Assembly (NCBI GenBank): GCA_030533445.1
Contig: CM060066.1
Span: forward strand, 34,255,235-34,319,234
DNA: 64,000 nucleotides
Direction of reading: 5' to 3'
From: Cyprinodon diabolis
Taxonomy: Eukaryota; Chordata; Actinopteri; Cyprinodontiformes; Cyprinodontidae
The translations under genes and the position numbers were made by a program. The notes below the pieces were generated by a model. It was given only the letters and a program-made list of their open reading frames with translations. It was not told where the DNA came from and made no database searches. Numbering within the stretch: position 1 is the stretch's first letter; each line of letters opens with the position of its first letter. Positions 52,951 through 64,000 of the stretch are shown piece after piece.

Positions 52951-55309
52951 ATTAAGTATGCTTTATATATAGTCTCTTTCCTCAGAATTGGTTACACTAT
53001 CCTTAATTAATATGAAAAGTATTTGGGTCTTTTGCAGGTATTATTTTAAACTCATCAAAAATAGAAAACTACCGGTAAGTAAAAACATTTAAATTAGCTT
53101 CCACAGCCTTTGTTATGAATCTTACAAGTTGAAATTTATCTAGATCTTAAATAGAGTGGCAAACTCAGCTGGTTTGACATAATTAGGAAAGGCACAAGTC
53201 TATTAGACAGCCTCATAATGGGGCAATGTGTGTAGAAGAGAACATGGTATGAAACATGTGAGAATGTTGCATACCAAATTTCTTAAGCCTCATCTTTGTT
53301 CAATACATAGTTAAAAACAGACAGCTGTTCACAAAGACAAGGTTCTAAACACACATCATAAACTATTTTTTAAATAAGTATAGCAAGATATTATTATGCT
53401 TTTAGGACAGCCCATATCATAACCATAATAAAATGTGTAGATTATCAATGAAAGCTTGGGATCTATGAGGTCACCAGGCAACTTACATGAAGGCTAAAAA
53501 AGAAGAATGGTCTAGGCTAAAAAAAAAGTGCTCCAGATAAGATGCTAAATGACAAACTAATGGTTTAGGAATGCATGTACTTTATTTAACTTTTTCTGTA
53601 TAACTTTAACATTTTGTAGAACAGAGAACGCTTATTTTGAACTCAAGCTTATGCAAACTGTTTTGGTTTTGGAAAAAAAACCACTGAGAATGTGTGCTGT
53701 ATTATCAAACTGAAAAGAAATAAGGAATAAAGGTAGCATTCTTTTATTATGAAATAAGATTATCAATAAAAAAAACATGGTAGTTAATGTTCATTAGAAA
53801 GTTTAATAGGAACTTGTTGAAGATTCTAAAATATCTTTTGTCCACAATAGGTGGGTAAACACACAGCTTTTATGATAATCAGTTAGGACAAACATGTACC
53901 TAACTGTGGGACTGGCACAGGAACAAGGCTTTCAAAGTTATTTTGAAATTTTACACACACTGATGAAAGTCGTTGACAGTGGGAGTCTCAGTGCATGCAT
54001 GACTTCCTCCCTTTGTAACAGAGACAAAAAAAAAAGAAAACTTATTTCATAAGCAATTAACACCCAGTTTTATTTTTACAATGGGTCAGGAAAATGGCCT
54101 TCTCTACCAAGATACAGTGTTGAGGAAAAATTCCATCAAAACAAAAGCTCTTAGTAAAAAGAAAAAAAAAAGTATTCAAAATGAAAGAAAGGATAGTACT
54201 GTTCACAGTGTTTGACAGGCTAAGAGGATGACCCTGAAAAAAGATTCTAGTAATTACTTCTTTTTAACTAAATAACCAAAAACCTTCAGTGCTTTAAAAA
54301 CTTTGTTCTACATGAAATGACTAATGTCAAGACGATGTCGGTTTTAGCACTTCAATATTCTGTTTTTCAAGTTTAAGACTATCTTAACTAACATTATGTC
54401 CCTATTTAGGTGTCATTAAACTGAAGCCAAATGCAAATTGCTTTGGCTAAGTGTGTTAAAAGTAATTGGAAATTATAATTATTATAAAAAGAAACATATT
54501 GTGATTATGTCTGATCCAACAATTAAGCAGTAACATGAAATTTGTGTCAGGCCAGACAACTGCTGCAAATTGAAAAGTGATTGGATGTCCAAATTGATCA
54601 TATTATCTTAAAGTACAGATGAATGCCCCTCATTAAACATTAATTATATTTTTATTAAATATGACATTGGGGAAAAGGTCATCAGTGTGAACAGCCTTAC
54701 TCAGTTAAGCTCCCCCTCCTCTCTTAGAATTTAAACCTGCCTAATCCTTTCACTTTCATGGAGCTTCTGAAATACTGGTGCAACCAGTGGATGAGGGCCT
54801 TGAGTACTATCTCCACGAGTCCCACAAATAATTGAGTTTTCAAATGTTGCCAAAGTACCAACTATCTACAATAAGGTTTAATCATTTTTAAAAAATCTAA
54901 ATTCAAATAACATAACTACAAGAAGCAACAATTTACCTTGCTTTAATTTATACTAGAAGAAGGATTCTAGAACACCAATGAACTAAAAAATTAAAAAAAG
55001 ATTTGTTGCCTGAGTTTGTAGATACTGCTGTTGAGATATTTTTTATGTTAATGTTTTAAATAATAATTATTAGAAAGTTTTGACATCAAAGTCAAGTGTA
55101 GTACGTTATAAAGTATTGTGGAAACATAGCTCATTTATTATAAATTTTAGCAAGATATGAACATCTCCAAGATGTTTGTATTACAAAATTTCATGACAGA
55201 TAACCCAAAAAATTTATAAAATGAAAAACTTTGATTCCTTTTGATTTGACATCCATTAGCAATTAACCATTGATTGCATTTTAGTTTTTGTTCCTTTTTT
55301 TTTCTTTTT
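52951..55309. other. AT-rich intergenic DNA
   Basis: No gene or element recognised. 54590-54800 is a complex block without repeat resemblance. Confidence 0.4.
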
Positions 55310-55332
55310 GGGGTGGGGTGGGGGTGGGGTGG
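55310..55332 (+). promoter_or_regulatory. Predicted strong G-quadruplex
   Basis: Four G runs (4, 4, 5, 4) separated by single T residues: GGGGTGGGG, T, GGGGG, T, GGGG, T, GG. Single-base loops are the most stable G-quadruplex arrangement known. No promoter is recognisable beside it, so function is open. Confidence 0.7.
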
Positions 55333-56446
55333 ATTAATACAACATATAAATTTACAATTTACAGTTTCAAATATACAAAGTATGAAATTGACCACTTTTT
55401 GGTTCAGTTGACTTTTTATCCTATGTTATGCCATTTTGGGTATTAGAGATAGGCTGTTTCATTCCACAGGATTCATGACTTTTGACAATGCATGTACTTC
55501 TTCTTCTTGTCTAATAATATACAATTTGTTCATTGATACACTAGTTTTAATATCTTTTTCCACTGTGCCTCACATAGTTTTTCAAATGGATAATTGTCAC
55601 CATTTCACTAAGGTTTATGGTTTTAATTTTTGCCTAGGTTTAGCTGGTGCTTCATGTCGCAAATGACAAAAAGCTCCTTGAGAGACCAAGGATAATAAAA
55701 GACCAGCAGAAGGAAAATTTCCAAGTAGTAAAGAAAAGGGACTTATAGGGCACTTCATATTTGTTCCTTTTCACTGATATTTGGGCTTGTCGTTTTATGT
55801 TTATTACCCTCTCTGCAGACCAATAAGCAAAAAGAAAAGGCTAAAGAATAAATGAGAACAAAGCCATGTAATGTAAAAGAGCAAAATAGAGCATTGTCAT
55901 ACATTATATTTTTTATAAACATTTACATTACTTATAACCAGTGATAGCAACCTCTACAGCTACATTTTTTTTCTTCCCTGTCAATTTTCCGGAGCAGCAA
56001 ATCCTACTTTTGAAAAACAAAATTACTAGAAAAATACTTGACTCCTGGCAAAAGTAATGAAAGCAAATTCATTTCTACTACAGGTCCACTTTAATCTGAT
56101 GTGCACACGTGCAAAGAATCATGGCATCAATATGCAGTGAGTGTGTTAAACATTACAGGTGAATGGCAGTAGCTGTTAAGATGTGGATTTTTAAGACATC
56201 ACCTTTTAAACAACTCAGGTTTGCAATAATTAGTCACTATGGCTTCTATTATTAATCATCTTTACTGTGATTAGGAGGGAAACCACTGGAAAACTGGAAT
56301 AAATGTTTGTGACTACATCTCCAAGACGAAGCAAATGCACCAACATTTAAATTTGATATTAGTTTGGGTCTGGCAATCTGAAAACATCAACAACTGTTTA
56401 GTTGGTTTAGCTGTGGCCTACTTGTAAGATGTTCAGTCACGTAACC
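55333..56446. other. Intergenic DNA, no gene recognised
   Basis: Short frames without domains. The sequence is AT-rich with no repeat boundary recognised. Confidence 0.4.
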
Positions 56447-56632
56447 TTCAGGGGAGTGGTCGCAAAGTGCAGGGGGCATTGCACTTAAAATTCAGAGGTT
56501 CTGAGTTCAAGCCCCACTCCCATAGACTGCCACTCTGAGCAAAAACCATTAACCCCACACTGCGCCCCGGGCCCAGCACAATGGCAGCCCACTGCTCCCC
56601 AAGGGGAGGGGTTAAATGCAGAGAGTTCATTT
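56447..56632 (+). mobile_element. tRNA-derived SINE
   Basis: The head has GGGGAGTGGTCGCAAAGTGC (A-box-like) and GTTCTGAGTTCAAGCCCCAC (B box). The body AACCCCACACTGC and CACTGCTCCCCAAGGGGA is shared with 26206-26350 and 49543-49772. The tail is cut at GCAGAGAGTTCA where the L2 3'UTR begins. Confidence 0.75.
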
Positions 56633-58455
56633 CAATTCAATTCAGTTTATTTATATAGCACCAAATTCACAACACGTCATCTCAAGGCACTTTACAGTTC
56701 AACCAGATCATACAGTCAAATTGATTTAAAGTTTTCTATCTAAGGAAAACCAGTTGATTGCATTGACTCATTGACTCAAATACAATCCCTCACACTAAGC
56801 ATGCTTGTAGCGACAGTGGAGAGGAAAAACTCCCTTTTAACAGGAAGAAACCTCCAGCAGAACCAGGCTCAGTGTGAGTGGCCATCTGCCACGGCCGACT
56901 GGGGTTCAAGGAGACAGAAGCAGAGACTCAAAAAGCAGCTGCAAAAGGCGGCCCCGTCCAGGAAACACACAGCCAGGCAGACGAGCTCCGAGCCAGCTCC
57001 CATGCCAGAGGACAAAGAGAGCACATCCAGCCAGCCACAGTCAGAGAAACAGGACTACACTGGAAAACAGGTCAAGATCCAACATCTAGAAACAAGGGTG
57101 TTGATGGAAGCAGCACAGCTGATGTTTCTTTCCTGGATGACGTCACAGCCAAACAGGAACAGACGAGGCAAAGCTACTCCGAGGAAAATCCGAGAGAGCA
57201 GAACGTTAGAGATTGAACTAACAGATTCTGCAGAATAGGAGAACAGAGAGAGAATGAAGCAGAATGATGAAATGGGGGTCCCTATGTCCTCCAGAAGTCT
57301 AAGCCTATATCAGCATGACTATAGAGATAGATCAGGATAACCTGAGCCACTCTAACTTTAAGCTTTATCAAAAAGGAAAGTTTTAAGCCTAGTCTTAAAA
57401 GTAGACAGAGTGTCTGCCTCACGGACTAAAACTGGTAGTTGGTTCCACAAGAAAGGAGCCTGATAACTAAAAGATCTGCCTCCCATTCTACTTTTAGAAA
57501 TTCTAGGAACCACTAGTAAACCTGCAGATTGAGAGTGAAGTGCTCTGTTAGGAACATAAGGAACAATCAGATCTCTGATATAAGATGGAGCTTGGCCATT
57601 TAAGGCTTTATATGTGAGAAGGAGGATTTTAAATTCAATTCTTGATTTAACAGGAAGCAAATGAAGAGAAGCCAGGATAGGAGAGATATGATCTCTCTTT
57701 TTAATTTTCATCAGAACTCTGGCTGCAGCATTTTGGATCAGCTGAAGGCTTTTAACTACAGTTTGTGGACTTCCTGATAGTAAAGAATTACAATAGTCCA
57801 GCCTTGAAGTAACAAATGCATGGACTAGTTTCTCAGCATCACCCCTGGACAGGAGATTTCTAATTTTTGCAATATTCCTCAGATGAAAGAAGGAAATTCT
57901 AGAAACCTCTTTGATATGGGATTTAAATGACAGGTCCTGATCAAAAATAACACCAAGATTTTTTACTTTATTATCTGAAATCAGTTTAATCCCATCCAAA
58001 TGAAGTGACTGGCTAATCAGCTTCTTTTTCAGAGACTCTGGTCCAAAGACTATAACTTCTGTTTTGTCTGCATTCAGAAGGAGAAAGTTAAGAGTCATCC
58101 AGGTTTTTATGTCTTCAAGACATGCCTGTAATCTATGTAATGGGTTAGCTTCATCTGGATTTATAGACAGATATAGCTGGGTATCATCAGCATAACAGTG
58201 AAAATTAATCCCATGTTGTCTAATAACTTTACCAATTGGGAGCATGTATAAAGTAAAGAGAATTGGTCCTAGCACTGATCCCTGTGGTACTCCACAAGTA
58301 ACCTAAACCCTAAGATTTAAACCAGTCTAGTGCTTTTCCTTTAATTCCAACAACATATTCAAGTCTTTCTAAAATATTATAGTCAACTGTATCAAATGCA
58401 GCACTGAGATCCAACAGGACGAGCACAGATACAAGTCCATTATCTGAGGCCATGA
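56633..58455 (-). pseudogene. L2-type LINE, RT C-terminal half plus 3'UTR
   Basis: The minus-strand frame 58275-57358 (305 codons) runs from '[20 protein letters not shown]' through motif C '[10 protein letters not shown]', '[19 protein letters not shown]' and '[20 protein letters not shown]' to '[13 protein letters not shown]'. Further upstream (58455-58350) motif A survives as 'VLVLLDLSAAFDTVDYNIL', followed by 'GKALDWFKS' and a stop. The residues between this and PQGSVLGP are deleted. The 3'UTR (57357-56633) includes GTTTATTTATATAGCACC and CACTTTACAGTTCAACCAGA. It lacks the 5' half including the endonuclease. The 305-codon frame is long because decay is still modest. Confidence 0.88.
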
Positions 58456-58559
58456 TCATTGCTCTGTACTTATAATGCAACTTGTAACGTAGTGTAATGA
58501 CAATAAAAGATGAAAAAAAAATAACCTAAGGTCATTTAAGCTGATGTTAGGAGACTCAT
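58456..58559. other. Short spacer with A run
   Basis: AATGACAATAAAAGATGAAAAAAAAAT looks like a LINE or SINE tail; its parent was not identified. Confidence 0.35.
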
Positions 58560-58800
58560 TAGGAGTTAGGAGGAGTCAGTGTGGGTGATTCAGTCATTCA
58601 CCCACACTGATGGTGGTTAGCTACTGTAGCCACAGCTGTGTGGGACTCGCTCTCAGTCAGAAGCAAAGCTCTGATACCCAGGGGCCAGTGGGCCCTCTGA
58701 CCACCAGGCAATGCATATGAAATGACCACTGGGACAGAGAGCTGGCGTTCCTCTGGTTGCAGGACAAACTCCTAATGGTTATGCCACCGTCGCCTGTGAG
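58560..58800 (-). mobile_element. Fish tRNA-SINE with long conserved body
   Basis: On the minus strand the head GGCGACGGTGGCATAACCAT, then GAGTTTGTCCTGCAACCAGA, resembles a tRNA-derived fish SINE head. The body holds GGTGGTCAGAGGGCCCACTGG, CACAGCTGTGGCTACAGTAG and CACCATCAGTGTGGGTGAAT in the order I know from abundant fish SINEs. Moderately decayed (the B box is poor). Confidence 0.72.
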
Positions 58801-59493
58801 ACGGATGAACACATCAGCACATGTTGGAATGAAACAGTACACATGTTAAATTGGCCATTTTTATAAACTCAGTATTTACATGCATTCTGTTCATTTAGCT
58901 GCGAGGAGACAGCAGTTTTACTATCGCCCTTGAACAGCAAACACAATCTTCTCTGCAGACTGCTGATTCAGCTAAGTAGCTATTTCCCCATTCTTCTTAA
59001 CAGATAACTTATTCTTGTTATTGAGTTTCAACTTGAAAAGGGAAAGATAACATCCAGAACAGAAGCCCTGCTTCAATTTACCCCCTCAAACATGACCACG
59101 CACTGACAGAGTTTAGCCTCTGCTAGCTTTTTCCACATCTTGAAAATAAGATTAAAATGTTATCGTTTGTACCACCTGCACAAAGCTGCTCCGTCTCCTG
59201 ACACAGATAAACCATCAGGCTTAATCCTGAGCTTAAGCAACACACACCAGATTGGGCACAATGATTGGCAAAAAAAGCACCAAACGATGCTTGTTACCAC
59301 AAATTCTTTCGCTGATGGATTGCTTTTTCTTTTTCAAAAAGAGGCTTTGTATTTCATTATTACAGTGAAAGTTAAACAAAGAGATAAGCAATCAGCTGAG
59401 GAGCAACACTAACTTATTGTTGGGTTAAATCAGCAGCAAAGGCTGACATCTAGTGTCCAAAAATAGATGGTGCAGCATAACTGAAAAACCAAG
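58801..59493. other. Intergenic DNA, no gene recognised
   Basis: No gene recognised. The 59140-59412 frame has no domain. Confidence 0.4.
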
Positions 59494-60620
59494 TTTAATT
59501 AGGCCCGAGCAGCAAAGTGCTGCGAAGGCCTATTGTATTTCGAAAGTTTCTTATTATTATTATTATTACGATTCTTGTAGCACTTTGAACGCATTTTACG
59601 GGGACTTCGCATATTCAAAAACTCAGGAAAACGTGGCAGTAAATTGTCCCCCGCGTGAAATAGCCGGTCTATAATAGAATCAAAAATGGCCGCCCCCAAA
59701 TTACGCCACAGCGCCCCCTAACGTGAGTTGGGGGAAACTGTAAGTCCCAGAGATCTGAATTTTGGCACACAGGTAGATCTCCTCAAATCATGAAAAAAAG
59801 TCTCTTGGAGGTATGCCCTAAAACCCACAGGAAGTCAGCCATTTTGGGTCAAAGTGCGATTTTTGGCCATTTTTCATTTTCGCTCATGTCGAACTTTAAC
59901 GAACTCCTCCTAGGGATTATGAGCTATCGGCTTCAAACTCGGTCATTATGCAGTTAAGGCATTGGAGATTAAAAGTTATCAAAGGTTTTCGTTTTTGAGC
60001 ATGTTTAAGGGGTCCCCAGGGGCCCCAAAGTTAGGCTACTTTTGAAGAATTTCAAAGTTGAATAACTTTTACAAAAAAAATTCAAATCAAACCAAGTTTG
60101 GCAGTAAGGAGCCCCTTTGGGTGCTTGACCATACTGGATGGTCAAATGATGACATCATCTAAGCCCCGCCCCCTAAGGGAAGAAAGTTACTTTTTTCACT
60201 TGGGAGGGTCCCTTTCACTCATTTTAAACACCAGCACCTTGAAACTTTGTCAGATGATAGAAAACAGGTTGGTCTAACTTCGTTTAAAGCACAGAGAGTC
60301 TGAGTTAAATGGTGTTGCCGTGGCACCATGGCGAAGTGAGGCGTTTCGCCATGAAAATACGATTGGCTCTCATTTCCTCAATAATAATCAGATCTGCACC
60401 AAAATAACAAGAGATGATCCTAGTCCAACTCCCAACAGGAATCCAGAGCAATATTTTGTGGGCGGGGCTTAATTTCCCTACAGCGCCCCCTAGAAATAAC
60501 AAACTTCAAACCATCAGCCCCAAGCCGTTTTTAGTCCAGGAATATTGAAAGTTTGAACACATTTGCATCTCATCAGGCCCCAACTAAAAGCCTCTTGAAG
60601 ACACGGTCTAAACCCCACCG

Positions 60621-60835
60621 GAAGTCGGCCATTTTGAATTACATTTTACCCTGTTGTGAAATCACAGACCTCTTTTCAAAAAATTGTATAAAATCAGCCT
60701 TTTATCCAAATGAGCTAAAACTTTCAAAATACGTTCTTTACAAAGCCTGCTATAAGCTGGTTACAATAGTAAAGCGCTTCTTTAAAGTCCGTCACTCTGA
60801 TTTTTCAAAAGTTTGCGTTCTCGCCTAATAGTTGG
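60621..60835 (+). repeat. Isolated partial 508-bp unit
   Basis: Matches the first ~215 bp of units U1-U3 (GGCCATTTTGAATTACATTT, then CCTGTTGTGAAATCAC) but then diverges (GTTCTCGCCTAATAG). Confidence 0.8.
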
Positions 60836-60972
60836 TCAAGTGGACAGATAATGCCAGGAAATAATTCAGCCCCTAGCCATGCTCGTTCCTAGGATAATAA
60901 AACTGGGCACACATCTGTATGAGCTCTCCACCTACAAAAAGTTTCATTGGAGCCATGGTCTAAACCTCTCAT

Positions 60973-63004
60973 GAAGTCGGCCATTTTTAATCAAACGGCA
61001 CCCTTATGAAAATAGAATCACTATGTTAAAATATTTCTAAAAAATCAGTCGTTTTCCTAAAAGAGCTAGGACTTTTGGAATATATTCCTCTAATCGCTAC
61101 TGGTTTGATGGTAAACACAGCATAGCTCTTCTTAAAAGTCCGTCACTCTGATTTTTCACAATTTTTTGTTAACAGGAAATTGTTGTATCTCAAAAAGTTT
61201 TATAGCAATCGTAGCCAAATTTGGTACAGTTATTTATCCTTTGATTATAGAAAAGACTGCCAAGTTTGGCGTGAATCTATGCATGTTTGAGCATCTTATG
61301 GGGTTTTCAACTGCCGCAGTATATGGCATTCAAGTTTAAAGATTTTTCTTTCTTTAAATTATTTAATAAATCATCTAAAAAAAATCTAGGATATGCAAGA
61401 TGTGTTCCTTGACATTTGTGATTTTTTTCGGGATTTTATTGCAAACTATGGATTTTTAATGATTTTTTTTGTTTTGAGTAGAGTCGGCCATTTTGAATTA
61501 CATTTTACCCTGTTGTGAAATCACGGACCTCTTTTCAAAAAATTGTATAAAATCAGCCTTTTATCCAAATGAGCTAATACTTTCAAAATACGTTCTTTAC
61601 AAAGCCTGCTGTAAGCTGGTTACAATAGCAAAGCGCTTCTTTAAAGTCTGTCACTCTGATTTTTCACAAGTTTGTGTTAACAGGAAATTGTTGTATCGCA
61701 AAAAGTTTTATAGCAATCCTAGCCAAATTTGGAACAGTTATTTATCCTTTGATTATAGAAAAGACTGCCAAGTTTGGCGTAAATCTATGCATGTTTGAGC
61801 ATCTTATGAGGTTTTCAACTGCCGCAGTATAAGGCATTCACGTTTAAAGATTTTTCTTTCTTTAAATTATTTAATAAATCATCTAAAAAAAATCTAGGAC
61901 ATGCGAGATGTGTTCCTTGACATTTGCGATTTTTTTCGGGATTTTATTGCAAACTATGGATTTTTAATGATTTCTGTTGTTTTGAGTAGAGTCGGCCATT
62001 TTGAATTACATTTCACCCTGTTGTGAAATCACTGACCTCTTTTCCAAAATTTTTATAAAATCAGCCTTTTATCCAAATGAGCTAATACTTTCAAAATAAG
62101 TTCTTTACAAAGCCTGCTGTAAGCTGGTTACAATAGCAAAGCGCTTCTTTAAAGTCTGTCACTCTGATTTTTCAAAAGTTTGTGTTAACAGGAAATTGTT
62201 GTATCGCTAAATTTTTTATAGCAATCCTAGCCAAATTTGGAACATTTATTTATCCTTTGATTATAGAAAAGACTGCCAAGTGTGGCCTAAATCTATGCAT
62301 GTTTGAGCATCTTATGAGGTTTTCAACTGCCGCAGTATAAGGCATTCACGTTTAAAGATTTTTCTTTCTTTAAATTATTGAATAAATCATCTAAAAAAAA
62401 TCTAGGACATGCGAGATGTGTTCCTTGACATTTGCGATTTTTTTCGGGATTTTATTGCAAACTATGGATTTTTAATGATTTTTTTTGTTTTGAGTAGAGT
62501 CGGCCATTTTGAATTACATTTCACCCTGTTGTGAAATCACTGACCTCTTTTCAAAAAATTTTATAAAATCAGCCTTTTATCCAAATGAGCTAATACTTTC
62601 AAAATACGTTCTTTACAAAGCCTGCTGTAAGCTGGTTACAATAGCAAAGCGCTTCTTTAAAGTCTGTCACTCTGATTTTTCAAAAGTTTGTGTTAACAGG
62701 AAATTGTTGTATCGCAAAAAGTTTTATAGCAATCCTAGCCAAATTTGGAACAGTTATTTATCCTTTGATTATAGAAAAGACTGCCAAGTTTGGCGTAAAT
62801 CTATGCATGTTTGAGCATCTTATGAGGTTTTCAACTGCCGCAGTATAAGGCATTCACGTTTAAAGATTTTTCTTTCTTTAAATTATTTAATAAATCATCT
62901 AAAAAAAATCTAGGACATGCGAGATGTGTTCCTTGACATTTGCGATTTTTTTCGGGATTTTATTGCAAACTATGGATTTTTAATGATTTTTTTTGTTTTG
63001 AGTA
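60973..63004 (+). repeat. Tandem array of four 508-bp units
   Basis: Units U0 60973-61480, U1 61481-61988, U2 61989-62496 and U3 62497-63004 start with GA(A or G)TCGGCC at intervals of exactly 508 bp. U1 to U3 differ at few positions. U0 is nearly the same over its last ~290 bp (from GTTAACAGGAAATTGTTG) but diverges in the first ~215 bp. Frames of 101 codons in U1 and U3 are by-products of the repeat. Confidence 0.93.
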
Positions 63005-63321
63005 GGGTGTATTACCGCTAACCGTGGATTTTGGCGGTGGTGTTTCTCCATCTTTTGAACATATACTTTTGACCCACCACCTGAGATGGCCGCAGCATCT
63101 ATCTCACAGATGAGATTCATCCCAGATATTATATTTTATCCCTAGTTTAACCCTTCCTGACCAAAGCTGTGGTTGTCTCAGCAGGCCCAGAGGTAAAGCG
63201 TGGAACCCATTTTGCTGGGTCGGGAGGAGCAAGAAGGAGGCGGTCGCTTGGTTCCCGCGGTCGCAGCATACCAGGCGGTGCGAGCTGCGAGGGCCGCCCA
63301 ATGCCACTTGTGGCTTTAATT

Positions 63322-64000
63322 TAAATCTTTTCTTTAAAAATAGATTCAATTAGTCCAATCAACACTGTGAGACAACTAAGGTATTTCTGTTTTTTTTTTC
63401 TAAGAAATGAGTGGAAATTAGACGTCACTCAAAGTATACACAATGAAAACATTTCACATGTCAAAAAAATCACAATTTGATTGTAAGAAAAATAACCTTT
63501 ACAACAAAACTATAAAGTAGAATGCCTTTTAGGTTATTTTCACTTTCAAATCAAACAGGAAAACATTATAACCAAACGAAAATTAACTATAGTAATATAT
63601 CTGTCAAGGCTTTTTGTTTTTTTAAATAATTCGAATTGTAGCTTACAGCTACAATGGATTAATATTACAGACCGAAAATGGGAAAATAATGTGATTCAGT
63701 ACAGAAATGTCATGTAGGCAGTGGTCCAGCACCATTGGAAGCGACAAAATGTCATTTCCCAAAAAATGTGACATGTTAAGTAGACATTTTTCATAAGCTG
63801 AGCCCAAAAACCTACAACTATTATTCCCACAAGAGGCATATTTCTTGGGTTGCAAACTCTGTTTCTCAGTATGGGGCAGTTACTTTTTTAAGAGACAGTT
63901 GGCACCTACCCATTTCCCCCAAATATTGTTCATAAATCCCTGTCTCACTGGTGTGGCATATAAAGACTGATTAAAGGACATTGTTCAACAGGCGTTCCAC
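63322..64000. other. Intergenic DNA, no gene recognised
   Basis: AT-rich; short frames only. Confidence 0.4.

Larger units (their letters stand above)
59494..63321 (+). repeat. Large unclassified interspersed repeat (3.8 kb)
   Basis: Begins AGGCCCGAGCAGCAAAGTGC followed by AAGGCCTATTGTATT and a TTATTATTATTATTATT run. It ends with GCGAGGGCCGCCCAATGCCA, then CTTGTGGC. TTTAATT stands directly outside or at both ends (59494-59500 and 63315-63321). The interior alternates motifs such as 'GGCCATTTTG', 'CACCCCTAA'-like lines, 'AGCGCCCCCTA' and 'CAAATTTGG'. I know this kind of repeat as widespread in fishes but cannot place it in a transposon class. It contains the 508-bp array. Confidence 0.6.

Noticed and set aside
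55147..55395. 82-codon minus frame with a His/Pro repeat
   Set aside because: The His-Pro run is the reverse strand of the G-quadruplex tract, not a protein motif.
61493..62814. 101-codon frames repeated in the tandem units, looking like a small conserved protein family
   Set aside because: They track the 508-bp DNA repeat exactly, U2 does not keep the full frame, and the codon changes show no bias toward silent sites that I can see.
60973..63004. CRISPR-like regular spacing
   Set aside because: Units are contiguous 508-bp tandem repeats without spacers, in a eukaryotic context.

Overview
The window looks like a gene-poor, transposon-rich stretch of a ray-finned fish genome, probably a percomorph teleost. 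The evidence is the mixture of repeats: a Rex3/RTE LINE, CR1/L2/Rex1-type LINEs, tRNA-headed fish SINEs, a BEL/Pao LTR retrotransposon, Tc1 elements, several hAT derivatives and TTAA-flanked long-TIR elements. I found no host protein-coding exon, rRNA or functional tRNA gene that I would defend. Every ORF with recognisable protein features belongs to a mobile element.

Layout, left to right. 1-690 is the 3' part of a decayed Tc1-like element. 2948-4266 is a short hAT derivative with a perfect 8-bp target duplication. 6950-7495 is an old Rex3 scrap. 8567-9314 is a TTAA-flanked element with a second, inverted copy at 45039-45399. 9940-14900 holds several weakly classified repeats and an L2 3'UTR scrap. 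A 23-bp minisatellite (16752-17050) precedes a hAT derivative (17392-18814) that contains a perfect 71-bp palindrome and a nested 168-bp hairpin. A third hAT derivative lies at 20623-22156. From 24510 to 27183 a duplicated unique segment brackets a broken LINE that carries two tRNA-like SINE insertions.

27184-34600 is one nested locus: a Rex3 LINE on the minus strand split by a complete 6.3-kb BEL/Pao retrotransposon. Its two 375-bp LTRs differ at only two positions, it has a perfect 5-bp target duplication, and it has long open gag-protease and RT-RNase H-integrase frames. The junction between these frames is out of frame and appears to lack the usual linker. 39309-40556 is an apparently complete Tc1-like transposon with an uninterrupted 343-codon DD34E transposase.

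45039-47700 is a second nest: an L2 LINE (minus strand) with a TTAA-flanked long-hairpin element inserted at a reconstructible target site and a foreign segment replacing part of its RT. 49543-49772, 56447-56632 and 58560-58800 are SINEs. 56633-58455 is the 3' half of another L2. 59494-63321 is a large interspersed repeat containing four tandem units of exactly 508 bp each. The remaining AT-rich stretches show no gene I can support; a few blocks of more complex sequence could be conserved non-coding elements, but that needs alignment.

The elements do not form a pathway. What the window records well is insertion order and mechanism: several insertions can be resolved to the base by their target duplications. 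I see no convincing new biological system. The most useful items are the young BEL and Tc1 elements, the three 5'-exon-retaining hAT derivatives, and the long-hairpin TTAA element.
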